From: Desmodus rotundus
Taxonomy: Eukaryota > Chordata > Mammalia > Chiroptera > Phyllostomidae
Direction of reading: 5' to 3'
NCBI RefSeq assembly: GCF_022682495.2
Contig: NC_071391.1
Location: 114,063,195 to 114,127,194 of the forward strand
DNA length: 64,000 bases
Part shown: piece by piece, positions 47,990 to 59,290 of the stretch
How the letters are laid out: each line of letters opens with the position of its first letter
Numbering within the stretch: the stretch's first letter is position 1
Program-made: the position numbers and the translations under genes
The notes under the pieces: model-generated
The model's input: only the letters and a program-made list of their open reading frames with translations
What the model was told of the DNA's origin: nothing
Databases searched by the model: none

Positions 47990-48270
47990 ATTCTTTTCAT
48001 CCATCAAGTCTGGCTGAAATATTCTATCTTCTATGAATTGTTCTGTGAACTATTCAAGCAGAAATTATTGTTCTTTGCTTGGGGTGCTTTGCTCCAGACC
48101 TAGAAAAGCAGGTTTTACATTGTTTTATATTTAGTTCTACACGGCTCTGCATCTACTTTATTGGGAATTCCATGAGAGTGAGCAGCCTGGCTTCTTTATA
48201 CTTGTATCCCAAGTGTTTAACACAGAGCCAGAAACTTAATAACTATTCACTTGCTTGAACTCGATTTTAA
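47990..48270 (+). repeat. L2 LINE 3' end, sense
   Basis: 'gggaattccatgagagtgag', 'cttgtatcccaagtgtttaa' and 'acagagccagaaacttaata' are the ordered L2 3' end blocks. The left part resembles the 'gaaatattctatcttc' (ctcaaatgtcaccttct) region. Diverged. Confidence 0.65.
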
Positions 48271-50189
48271 AAATTGTGCCCCGATTCAATATGTCTTCAA
48301 TAGCTGAGGATGCCTGAGACACAGAGAAATGGAGGTTAATGCATTTTGATTAGCTAAAGCACTGTGTTTTTCCCCAGATCACTCTGTTTCTCTTAATTGT
48401 ATAAAATAGTTAAATTGGGGTATAAATATGAAGTATTCACTGGAGAGAACTAAACACATCAATCACTTAAGTCTAATATGGCTTTGGTAAATACTTAATC
48501 ACTGCAGGCTTCACATCTCACACAGATAACTTAATTTAAAATCAGTAAAATATTTTAAATCTACCACATATCATGTATCCTTTAGCATAAAATGTAAAAA
48601 AATAGTATGATTGATGGCATTATTATGAGTCCCAAATCTCATTACTGACTATTGCTGAATTTACTTGCAGTTCAATATTTAAATATGGTGAGATTAAAAC
48701 TATTCAGTAAGTCCTATAACTTGTGGCAAATCATTATTACTTCCTCCAATTGCTATTGTAGTATTATTAATCATAATGAATTCCTTTGAAAATCAGTGAA
48801 GCAGCAATTTATTATTCTATATGTATTTCTACTATAAATTAGCTCTTGTGACTTAACTGCCTAAGAACAATTATTAAGTTACTATATAACACCTGTGGAA
48901 TCATAATCAGACCAAGGAATTGATTCCAAATGAGATTACTATGACCAGTTCTACTGGAAATGGAAATCAGATGAATGAAAAAAGATGAGAGAGACATCCT
49001 AAGATAAAGAATTTCTGAATAGTGTAAGATTATTGAATTTCTCTTGCAAATAGGTCCAGTAGACTTCAGTGAGAAAAATTAATATGCAAAGACTTTTGTC
49101 TTCACCTGACAAAGCACAAGAGAGTTCAGACACGTAGATTACACACATCTCTAGTCTGGTGAAATGGTGAAAAGGATTATGGGTACAATAGGAACGCGGC
49201 CGCAAAGGATATCTGTCACTGCCTCTATCTGTAAAGTTTTCTGCTCACAATAGCAGCAAGCAGTGAGGGCAGGAAGAAACAAAAGACAGTCTTGACCCTC
49301 TCGTCACTAAATAGATTTTCCACTCTGTAGTGCGGGTTACTGGCTGTATTTTTGCAGCTTCCTGCTCTCACAGTACTTGGGAATCTCTGTCTTAAGTCAA
49401 AGCTCTCTTGCTTCCTATCCTACTGTGAGTAAAACACAGCGTGTGACACAAATAACGCCCCTTCTTATTACAAAATCATAAGTATGTAATTCTGTAACGA
49501 AACAGTATCACACTCAAGCACACCATATGACATTTTAGGTGAAATGGTCAGATTAAAACTATAAATTATTACACCCATGTTATTACCCTACCAACCACAC
49601 TCAAGCAGGTGTTACCTCTACGGGACCCTGTTGACTGAGGTGCTGCAAAAGGAGAACTCTGCAAAGCCACCTTATGGTACATAATTTTAAATGATGCTCC
49701 AGTCCAGGACATAAATGAGAAAGATTTGGGTATCTGGGAAATAGACACACATACACATATATGGATATATACATGTATATACTACATAATTTTATTTTTA
49801 ATATGAAAAATTACACTGAATTTTCTTTCTTTTGTTTGGCCATTGTTAAGAATCTAGTATAAACTTTCCTATTCACTCAAACTGAGAATAAAAATCACAT
49901 TTTCAAAGTGAGGCACAGATGATGCTGCGTTTGCTGGATGTATTGACTTAGCTATACTACCCCTCCTTTGTACTAGGCAGCCGCCCTCTAAAGCAGGTCA
50001 CCAAAATTAGAAGGCCGTGGCTAGGTGTGTGTGTGCGTCTGTGGCCTTGCAGGCAAGGGCGTGTGCAAACGTCTACTTGTTGTGCGTGTCTGTGTAAAGA
50101 AGTCTCATCTCTCCGTTTTATCTATAAATTCATTCCTCGAACATACAAATGTAAAGAAGGTATTAGGCACTAATTAATGCTTAGATTTT
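48271..50189. other. Unassigned stretch, 1.9 kb
   Basis: No recognised gene. There is an isolated 'gcggccgc' at 49197-49204. Positions 49745-49785 are an (AT/AC)n tract, and 50020-50095 carry GT-rich text. Confidence 0.5.
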
Positions 50190-50315
50190 TTAAATGTAAT
50201 CCTTATTGTATTTTTTCCCATTACACTTAGTCCCCTTATACTTACTTCCCCCCAGCAATCACCACACTGGTGTCCATGAGTCCTTTTTCCTTTCTGATAC
50301 ATTTGAGCTTTACAA
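50190..50315 (-). mobile_element. Bat L1/HAL1-type 3' UTR fragment, antisense
   Basis: 'ccttattgtattttttccca' and 'ttacttccccccagcaatca' followed by 'ccacactggtgtccatgagt' has the same build as the fragments at 24.2 and 52.2 kb. Only the 3' tip is present. Confidence 0.5.
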
Positions 50316-50364
50316 CACAAGTCATTATTTTCATAATTACTGTATTTAGTTTAATACGACAATT

Positions 50365-50600
50365 CTTTAGAAGAATTCTGGCTTCAAATCCAGACTTCTG
50401 CATCTTACTGGATTTGTTTTTCTAGGCAAGTCATGTACACCATATAATCCAGTTCTAACTCTACAGTGGAGAGACTATTGGTAACAGGGCCATTATGAAG
50501 TTTGAATGAAAGAGTCATATAGCATCTCAGTGTATCCTGGGGGTAATTGAATGCTTTCAGTAAATATAGTTATAACCTGCTGCTACTAATTATTGTCAAT
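50365..50600 (+). repeat. MIR SINE, sense
   Basis: 'ctggcttcaaatccagactt' (B-box-like) and 'ctaggcaagtcatgtacacc' with 'gaagtttgaatgaaagagtc' follow the MIR order. Confidence 0.65.
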
Positions 50601-51104
50601 ATACCACTCTCTTTAATTCCATCAGACTTACTGCAGTTGGCAAGTGCATTTAGCAATTTGAGAGTTTCATTTATTCTGTCTCAAATCCCAATATTCCCTT
50701 GAAATTACAAGTTCAGGAGCGAGAATTAAAAATGCGGCTCCCTTCATCCCAAAGTGGTGATGGCATCACACTTTTATCATCTAACCATTGTAGACTTCTT
50801 GATATACTAGTCTATAGTGGTCCCTCCTCTCAGGCCTTCCTTGTTACAGTGTAATCTTTTCAAGGAAAGAAATTTGGTCTTTTGTTCTCTTCCCCACCTA
50901 CATGTGACAAGTGTAATTCATTTTGTGTATAAAAATACATTTTAAATAATGGCACATAAATCAATTTACCTATATTGAATGATGGTTCAAATAATATTTT
51001 AAAAATTCAGTTAAAAACATTACAGGAAAAATTAACTTCTTTTTATTGTGTTGTAGAATTGTGAGGATTATAGATCAAGTTCTTACTTTGAGTTGGCAAA
51101 CCAT
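50601..51104. other. Unassigned stretch
   Basis: No recognised gene or repeat. Confidence 0.5.
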
Positions 51105-51300
51105 TTAACATTTGTTATATGTCCACTGTGTTACTGAAACTGACCGTGCTTCATGTATTCTTTTGTATTTATTCCATCAATGAAGCTGGCGTTGCAAAAA
51201 TTATCATCCTGATTATAAAGATAAACATTGATTTCAGATATAATCACTCACTAAGTTTATTCAACATCAAGAAGTGACAGGGTTAACCAATGTGTATGAC
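51105..51300 (-). repeat. MIR SINE, antisense
   Basis: 'aacatttgttatatgtccac' followed by the weaker 'aaaattatcatcctgattat' and 'catcaagaagtgacagggtt' follow the MIR reverse complement. Confidence 0.5.
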
Positions 51301-51497
51301 TATTTGGTGCATGTTTTTACCACTTCACCACAAGGCTTATTCAAACACTGAAGTTTTCATTTCACTTTCTATCTACTCTATAGCCTAATTTATAAAAGCA
51401 TAAAAGAAACTGGACATCTTCTTTCAAAACAAGAAAGTATAGTTTTGATATTTTTCATATACTTGTGATTTAAGTTTACTTTCATACTTACATCTTA

Positions 51498-51856
51498 GTC
51501 TGTTCAGGCTGCAGCAACAAAAATATTATACATTGGTGGTTTACAAAGAACAAAAATGCATTGCTCACAGTTCTGGAACCTCAGAAGTCTAAGATAATGG
51601 TGCCAGAAGATTCGATATCTTGTGAGAACCCGCTTTCTGGCTCAGAGACCACCTTTGGCTCACTGTGTTTCCACACAGGGGAAAAGGGAAGAGCTGTCTG
51701 GGTCTCCCTAACAAGAAGACTAATCCCATTCATGAGAGATCTGCCCTCGTGGCCTAGTTACATCCCAAATGCCCCACCTCCAAATGGCATCACGTTGGGG
51801 GTTGAGTTTCAACATATGCATTTTGGGGAACCCATTCTATGGCAAGTTATAATAAT
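51498..51856 (-). mobile_element. MLT1/MST-type LTR (ERVL-MaLR), antisense
   Basis: It begins 'tcttagtctgttcaggctgc' and ends near 'gggaacccattctatggcaa'. In between are 'ctcacagttctggaacctca', 'gcttctgg'-like blocks and 'gccccacctccaaatggcat', all in MaLR order. It is a complete-looking diverged solitary LTR. The 102-codon frame inside it is not a gene. Confidence 0.8.
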
Positions 51857-52151
51857 AATGCAAAAGTAAAAAAAGTATGTTAATTCATAAACATATTAAT
51901 TTCATATAGAAAAACTTATAGTGTGATTTTCTTAGAATACTTCTAAGAAGGATTTCTACCATCTTTTAAATATTTACCATCTTAAAAATATTTGTCTAGG
52001 AAAAAAAGTTGACTTCTAAGGCGTTAATTATCCATGCAGACAACATACAATGTGCCTACATATATGAAATATGGCAAATGCTATACCTTAATGGCACTGC
52101 ATTGAGATTTTAAGTTGGAGTTTAAAAAGTTAAAATATCATTATCATTTCT
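51857..52151. other. Unassigned AT-rich spacer
   Basis: No recognised gene or repeat. Confidence 0.5.
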
Positions 52152-54187
52152 AAGATAAACCCTTATTTTTATTTTTTTAACTTTTAGTATATTTTTTTCA
52201 TTATGCTATTACTGTTGGCACCCCTTGCACCACTTGGCACCCTTTGTCTGGTACCCCCTTCCTTCTAGCAATCTCCTCCCTTAGTTCACGTCCATGGGTC
52301 ATGCATCTAAGTACTTTGGCTTCTCCATTTCCTATACTGTTCTTAATATTCCTCTGTCAATTTTGTTCCTACCAATTATGCTTCTTAATCCCTGCACCTT
52401 TTCCCCCATTCTCCCTCTTCCCCCTGCCAGCTGATAACCATCCAAATAATCTCCATATCTATGATTCTGTTCTTACTATGGTGATTTGCTTTGCTTTTGT
52501 TTCTTAGATTCAACTATTGATAGTTGTGACTTTGTTTTCATTTTAACGTTCATCATTTTGATCTTGTTTTTCTTAAATATATCCCCATAATATTTCATGT
52601 AGCAATGGTTTGGTGATGATGAATTCTCTTAGCTTTATTTTGTCGGGAAGCACTTTATCTGCCCTTCCCTTCTAAATGATAGCTTTGCTGGGTCAAGTGA
52701 TCTAGGTTGTAGATCCTTGCTTTTTGTCACTTTGAATACTTCTTGCCAGCCCCTTTTTGCCTGCAAAATTTCTTTTGAGAAATCAGCTGATAATCTTATG
52801 GGAACTTCTTTGTAGGTAACTCTCTGCTTTTCTTTTGCTGCATTTAAGATTCTCTCTTTATCTTTTACCTTTGGCATTTTAATTATGATGTGTCTTGGTG
52901 TGTTCCTCTTTGGGTTCAACTTCTTTGGAACTCTCTGTGCTTCTTGGACTTATATGTCTATTTCATTCACCAGAATAGGGAAGTTTTCTTTCATTATTTT
53001 TTCAAATAAAGTGTCAATTCCTTGCTCTTCCTCTTCTCCTTCTGGCACCCCTCTGATTCAGATGTTGGTACATTTAAAGTCTTCCCACAGGTTCTTAATC
53101 CTCCCCTTGTTATTTTGAATTGTTTCTTATTCTATTCTGGTTGAATGTTTAATTCTTCCTTTTGTTCCAAATCATTGATTTGAATCCCATCTACATTCCC
53201 TTCACTGTTGGTTCCCTGTATATTTTCCTTTATTTTGCTTAGTATATCTTTCATTTCTTCCTTTATTTTGTGGACACACTAAATGGGTTCTCTGAGTATC
53301 CTGATAACCAGTGTTTTGAACTCTGCATCTGATGGGTTGGCTATCTCCATTTCAATTAGTTCTTTTTTTGGAGATTTGTTCTGTTCTTTCATTTGAGCCA
53401 TATTTCTTTGCCTTCTCAATTTGATGGCCTCCCTGTGTTTGTTTCTGTGTATTAGGTAAAGCCACTTTTATTCCATTAGTAGCGTGGCCTGTGTAGAAAA
53501 GTCACCTGGAAATATTGTGTGGTGGAGCCTTAGGTAATTGCCAGGGTGGAGCAACCCGCTTCACCCCTCTGTGGCTCTGTGTGTATTGGTGTGTCTGTGG
53601 GGGGGTTGGAGAGGGGTCAATGCAGCTGCCTGGCTTCTGGAGGCCTGCTGGACACTTGCTCTGCTTCCAGTCACCTCACTCCCCTCCTGTATATGATTGG
53701 CACCCTTCCAGCTGCTGTCATGGCATTTGTGTATGTTCTAAGTCGGTGCAGGCTCTTTAAATTGCAAAAATCTGGCAGTTTTTTCTGCCACCCCAATCCC
53801 CACTGGTTTATATAGAAAGAGGTAATGAGGGCATATCCTCCCAGTGGTGAAACCCTGTACTATTCAGTCTGGCCTGGGACTGGAAAAGCTGACTCGCATG
53901 GTATCCCTCCTGATTTTTATCCACCACACATGAATGTGGGACTGTGGGTTCTGCCCCCGCTGTTGCTGGCTCTCTGCCCCGGCTCTGCCACTCCACCCCT
54001 CCCGCCCATCTGAGTGAGTGTAGTTTCTTTAAATCCTTGGATGTCAGACCTCCATACAGGTCAATTACTGAGAGTTCTGGGTGTTATTGGTTTTTGAGAT
54101 CTGGCTTTAATTATTTCTATGGCTCTTCAAGGAGGTAAAGTATGTCTACCTATGCTTCCATCTTGACCAGAAGCTCAAGAAACCCTT
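52152..54187 (-). mobile_element. HAL1-like element (half-LINE), both ends present
   Basis: The body is about 52165-54176, minus strand. The 5' end has a GC-rich 5' UTR (about 54176-53410) whose start resembles the L1 promoter edge ('caagatggaagcataggtag'). Then comes an L1-type ORF1 (53401 to about 52560). ORF1 is followed directly by a 3' UTR and an A-rich tail (52165-52185), with no ORF2. The flanks 'aagataaaccctt' (52152-52164) and 'aagaaaccctt' (54177-54187) look like a target duplication with a small indel. HAL1 elements are known to have this build and to rely on L1 for retrotransposition. Confidence 0.8.
52560..53401 (-). pseudogene. L1/HAL1 ORF1 protein, broken
   Basis: ORF1p is the RNA-binding chaperone that packages L1 or HAL1 RNA as a trimer. 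The likely start is the ATG at 53401-53399 ('MAQMKEQNKSPKK'). A stop follows after about 40 codons, and at least two more stops interrupt the middle, which has a coiled-coil-like acidic and basic mix. The longest open part is 52919-52635 (94 codons). It holds the C-terminal domain motifs 'NPKRNTPRHIIIK' and 'KERILNAAKEKQR', then 'RLSADFSKEILQAKRGW' and 'PAKLSFRREGQIK'. The tail continues in 'KLREFIITKPLL'-like codons to about 52560. It is non-functional. Confidence 0.88.
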
Positions 54188-55624
54188 CTTTTCAAAGAGA
54201 AATTGACAGGACGACAAGCATGAGGAGGGATATATAGATTTCTAACCATGATTTCTCAATTGTGGTTGCATACTTGAATGACTTCAAAGTAAGTTTTGCT
54301 GTTTGTGATTTAAAATATCCACTCTCCTATAATGTTTTATGAAAAAAAAATATACACACTTCTTCATCACTCAAAATATGATTGCTTGACATATTTCATT
54401 TTTTAGCCCAAATTGATTTACTAGTGAATGTTTTATTTTTTCCTGCTCTCTTTGTTCCTGACATTCGTTGCAAGACTTTAAGGAAAGGATTGCATTACAG
54501 ATATGCAGGTCTTTTTTCAGTGCCTAATAGATAATTAGGTTAAAATGTCTTTGTAATAAAACTGCTGCTTCTTATTCTATAGAAAGCTATTTAATATTCT
54601 GCATTGCACCATAAATCCTCTTTCTGCCAGCAGTCACATTGCCCATTTGCCACAGCAGTTTGCTCTTCATTTTCACCAATATCGCCCCATGCCTTGTAGG
54701 GCCATTTCCAATCTGCTAAAATAAAACATGATACATTTTATCGTGGTGGCATTTTTGCAACATATGTTTCTGCACTAAAAAAGTTGTTACTCAGAGACCA
54801 ATAAATATACATTAAAGTGAATCTTCCTCTCCTCAGGAAAATACAAAAATTGTCATTTAGATATACTAGTTGCTTTATCTTATGAACAATTTCCTTGAGT
54901 GGAAGTTACTTGCATATTTTATCTTCTTTTTACAAAATAAAGGAAAACTATTAAGGGATTGTTTGTACCAGGTAAGATTATCTTTAGTTTATTATATTTT
55001 GTTTGCAATAATCTATACGTCACTGTAGCCTACTATTTACTATACCCATGACCTTGAACAAACCACATACCTGTTCTAAATCTAAATTAAAGTCTTAAAA
55101 TCCTCAAGTCTGGGTCCTGACTCCACAGGGTGATTTGCACATTCTACAGGCGGTGTGGCCTCTTGATGGGGTCCTGGACTCTCACACCGACCACCCGAGG
55201 AAACTCTGTAGAAACTCCACAATTCGTAATTCCCTCTCTTATCCCTGAGCTGAGGAAACCCACACGTGACCTGGGGTAATATAGGGGCACGCCTTTACGA
55301 ATACATGATTTTGATGATCTCTTCATTTACTATGAAGATCTTTTTAGCTGTCTTTTTACATTTTCTGCCATTCTTCTAAAATAAACTCTAGGAACACCTA
55401 GAGGAGCACTTCTCAGTTCAATAACTGAATACTCTATAATCATAATATTTAGAGTAGATAAATATGAGTACACATTTAGAACAAAATTGAAGACAATAAC
55501 ATTATGATTCTTTCCTCTTCATTTGCCTCCCACTTACTCCTATCTGTGGGTGAAACTACCCATATCTTCCTTGTGATGAGGTGCGTTATTTTATTTTCAT
55601 AAGCAATGTGTTTGCCTCTGCTCC
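54188..55624. other. Unassigned stretch, 1.4 kb
   Basis: Positions 54590-54780 and 55130-55330 are non-repetitive and of medium complexity. The second has several CpG and a 60-codon minus frame without domain. No gene was recognised. Confidence 0.45.
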
Positions 55625-55800
55625 TTCATTCATTAAATGTTTGATAGGGGATTACTACTTCTCAGGCTCTGGGAAAATCACTGGAGACACAGCTGGAAAT
55701 GTAGCAATTAGGTCCCATCAGAGAGCTTTCAGTATTTTTAAACAAATAAACAAATAGGAAAATAATTAAATGCAATATTGTAAGTACTGTGAGGAGAAAA
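55625..55800 (-). repeat. L2 LINE 3' end, antisense
   Basis: 'cattcattaaatgtttgata' with 'ctcaggctctgggaaaatca' and 'ctggagacacagctggaaat' follows the L2 reverse complement. Diverged. Confidence 0.6.
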
Positions 55801-56294
55801 ATATAGTACCATAAGATCCCCTAAGAAGAAATTTCATCCAGAAATTTAATCCCAGCAGTACTGTGATGATACCTAATAATGAAAAGGCATGGATAGACCA
55901 AGGAGATGTGTAAGAGAAAAACTATCGGACATTTGGTATATGGGCTTCCATGTGAAGGAAGAGGATAAGGAAGATGTTAAGGATGATGCTCATTTTTTTC
56001 ACTTAAATGAATGAGTGAATTACAGGACCTTTCAGTAATATACATAACGGGGGAGGAGTAGATTTGGGACAAAAGTAATAAGTTCATTTTTTGCTATTTG
56101 AGAATTAGATTTCTGGATGCCATGCAATTGAAGCCATCCAAAAGGCAGTGAAATAAAGAAGTCTGGAAGTCAAACAAGCAGAGCAGAGTCCAGTGTTTAT
56201 GGATAGGGGAATCAATTGGAATGAGGAAATACAGACAACAAATGTAAATATCTCCTTATGGCATGATTACTGTTTCCCAGTAATGTGTGGAGTA
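55801..56294. other. Unassigned stretch
   Basis: No recognised repeat. It may extend the L2 or belong to another old repeat. Confidence 0.4.
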
Positions 56295-56470
56295 AATGAT
56301 GCTACCTGGCTCTATATTAATCATCAAGGAAGCTTTGAAATATATTGATGTTCAGGCCTTGTTACAGAAAAAGTAAAGCAGAATTTGGGGGGTTGATGAC
56401 TTAAAGATTCAGGACTTGTTATAACCTTTCCAAGAATACTAAAGTGAATTTAGAGCTAAAAACTACTGAT
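56295..56470 (+). mobile_element. MER5A-type MITE (hAT-Charlie)
   Basis: 'atcatcaaggaagctttgaa' and 'attgatgttcaggccttgtt' with 'gggttgatgacttaaagatt' follow the MER5A order. The ends are worn. Confidence 0.5.
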
Positions 56471-58075
56471 CGAGAGTTGATCTGCCAATTACCATTTTAT
56501 GGAATTTACTAATGCCTCTATATTTACAATTTAAAATGTATTGCCTATCTTGTTTTGAAATGAAAGGGAAAGGACCAGTACACTTAACTTTATAACCAAA
56601 TAGTATATGATTTAGAACTACTTATTGGCAAAATTAATTACTTACCTTTGCAAAATATCTTATATCATAGATACATTAATTTTGGAAACAGAACACAAAA
56701 GGCAGACACTTAGTATTTAGTATTCTTCACAATCTTATTGAGACTTTTATCTAAATTATTCCATACAAAAAATTAAAAACTTACATCTACTCTGTTTTGA
56801 TAAAATAAAAATCTCTGGATCCCAGAGGTTGCTTGCTTGTACATGTTTCCATTGTAAATACACCACAGGCAGACCAGTGTTTATAAAAATGGAAGTTGAC
56901 TTATTTGGCATATCAATTTTATAGTACAAATGTATACATCTTCTTTTTTTATATGGCTGAATTGCTCTGTTTAAGGATGTTTTATTGTAAAAAGAGCACA
57001 AAGGTTTAAGCATCAGAAATATGTGTTCTTTCATTTATTCTCAGGGGGTACAACAATTATCTCCAAATCTTAATATTCTATCGTCTGACTCTTGCTCTTA
57101 GAATGTGCTTAATATAAGCTGTCATTTTGCCTGAAAATTAATAAAAATGATTTAATATATAAAAGTTATATAATGCACATGCATCCTGTTAGTATATGTT
57201 TCCCATATTTTTCTCTTGTCTCATTTTTTAAATAATGTTTTCCATACATTTTATTTTCTTCTGTACTATATCTTAGCTTATTATTCATTTCTTTCTTATA
57301 CACCATTGAACAAATAAAACTGCAATAAAAATGGAGGAAAAAATAAACCTTTGGGTCACTAAGAGCAGTTATGAAAATCAACCTCAATTCTGAAGAAAAC
57401 AAAAACAAAAGCAAAAGGGGTAAGGAGTCAAGAGTTACTGAAATGCTCTATGAAGCTTGACTTGCTAGTCTTACCAGAAAAGAAAGAAAGAGAAGAAAAA
57501 CCCTAACTGAGAGGCAGACCTTTGCCAGATGTAGGATATCGATTTAAATTCTGGGCGTAAGAAGGATCACCAAGTAAGCACGGTGTAACAGGGTGGGTGA
57601 AGACCTAATCTGCTTGCCCACCTCAGGAACTCTCCCTGATGTCTACATAGCAACTATAATCTTGGATCTGCACATCTAAAAACAAGAAACAAACGGAATA
57701 TTTGAAGAACCAAACCTACCTTCACCTAAAAATGGTGTGTCCATTGGAATATAACAATCAATGGTATCAACCAAATACATCTGGGAAAATCCCATTATGT
57801 TTTCCCTAAATCTGCTGAGAAATGCAGAGAACTGTGGGTAACCTATGGCAAGTTAGAAGGTACAGTATACTGACGTACCAAAGGGATATCACATAAAAAC
57901 CAGACCATCTAGAACTGTCTAAACGCCTATAACAATTTAGAATAAGACATATGTCATAATTTGGAGGTCAGAAGAAAATTTACGGTTTAATAATGTCAGG
58001 GGAGAAGCATTGCATCAATCAAAACAGTGATGAAATATTTGTTTTATTCTTTGAATACCAAGACAGGACCACTAG
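56471..58075. other. Unassigned stretch, 1.6 kb
   Basis: AT-rich. No recognised gene or repeat. The minus frames at 56756-57034 and 57166-57414 have no domain. Confidence 0.5.
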
Positions 58076-58079
58076 ATAG

Positions 58080-58113
58080 TCACACACACACACACATACA
58101 CACACACACACAA
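58080..58113. repeat. (CA)n microsatellite
   Basis: About 16 CA units with one CATA interruption. A likely polymorphic marker. Confidence 0.95.
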
Positions 58114-58849
58114 ATTATGACTGAGTAGTGATCTCTTTGGAGTCACTGTGAGTGCGAAGTGAAATAAATTCGCAAGTGGACTTTTAGAGAATCCAACGAT
58201 CCATGAAATCCATATCTGGAAATCACTTTATATATCATGTACTTCATGACTTATAGATAAATGGAGGACAGAAAGTTAACTGTATGCACAATGTCACAAG
58301 TACATGAACAGATTTAAGATCACCACACTCACAAATATTCCTTTGACTACACATAAGTGCAAAATACAGACGCTACATAATCTACCTACTCAAAGAAGAC
58401 TGTGTAAGGTACATTCCTCGTTATATGAGTGGTCTATTGTAACTAAACTTGATTTTTATTATACCAAGAGTATAGTCTTAGGTATATTCGTTTTTGTAAA
58501 AACACACATTAATAAACTCTTGTTAACATTATATTCAATAAGCAAATTTAACATGCAATTTTTTAACATTGAAAAGGCTTGTGAATCCCTTCTCCTCAGA
58601 ATTTACATGTAAGTCCTGTATTGGCATCAGGCAGCTATTGTACGGATGTCCTTAAAGTGCTTGAACAGACCAGCTGGAAGAGGGTATGGGGGTATAAATG
58701 GTAGTGGAAAAAATACAATTTAACAAAAAGGAACCCTATAGTATTCCTTGACTAGTAACAATATACTCGGAGTCCAAGGGTGATACAAAGATTCTTCACT
58801 GCTCCTCTGTGGTTGCTTTTTATTCTTAATTGACTTAACAAGGGCACTT
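58114..58849. other. Unassigned stretch
   Basis: No repeat was recognised. The plus frame 58304-58612 (102 codons) has no domain. Confidence 0.5.
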
Positions 58850-59290
58850 AACTTTCCTTTATTTTGTCTTCAGTCAACAGGGTTTATCTACTTTAGTGCT
58901 TACTTTCAGATTGTTCTTAATTTCAATGTCTCTGGTTATATTTTGCTTGCTTGTTTGTTTTGTTGATTAGGTTCCACTTAAAGGTGAGATCATATGGTAT
59001 TTGTCTCTCACTGACTGGCTTATTTCACCTAGCTGACTCTGTATTCTTTAGCTAGGCAAATGTGCAGGGCAGAAAAGGTATTTCTCTTGTTAACATGGTT
59101 CATGTGGCTTACTTTTAATGCATTATTTTGCTTAAAGAATCCATGCCTACCAAGAGGAATGATGGAGAAGGGACAATGGGAATAGATAAAATACAGAAAT
59201 ATTATTCATCTTTTCCTTTGTTAAAGGATATTTAGGTTGATTCCAAGTTTTTATTATGATAATCTGTTCTCTCTACTATTAGCATAATAG
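58850..59290 (-). mobile_element. Old L1 3' end, antisense
   Basis: 'ggtgagatcatatggtattt' with 'gtctctcactgactggctta' and 'tttcacctagctgactctgt', then 'ggatatttaggttgattcca', are L1 3'-end blocks in reverse complement. The middle (59055-59190) is scrambled or replaced by other sequence. Confidence 0.7.

Noticed and set aside
49197..49204. Isolated GCGGCCGC octamer
   Set aside because: A single rare-cutter site with no surrounding GC enrichment. Not evidence of a CpG island.
51561..51869. 102-codon plus frame
   Set aside because: It lies wholly within an antisense MaLR LTR.
58080..58113. Regular repeat considered as a possible array such as CRISPR
   Set aside because: It is a plain CA dinucleotide microsatellite with no spacers.
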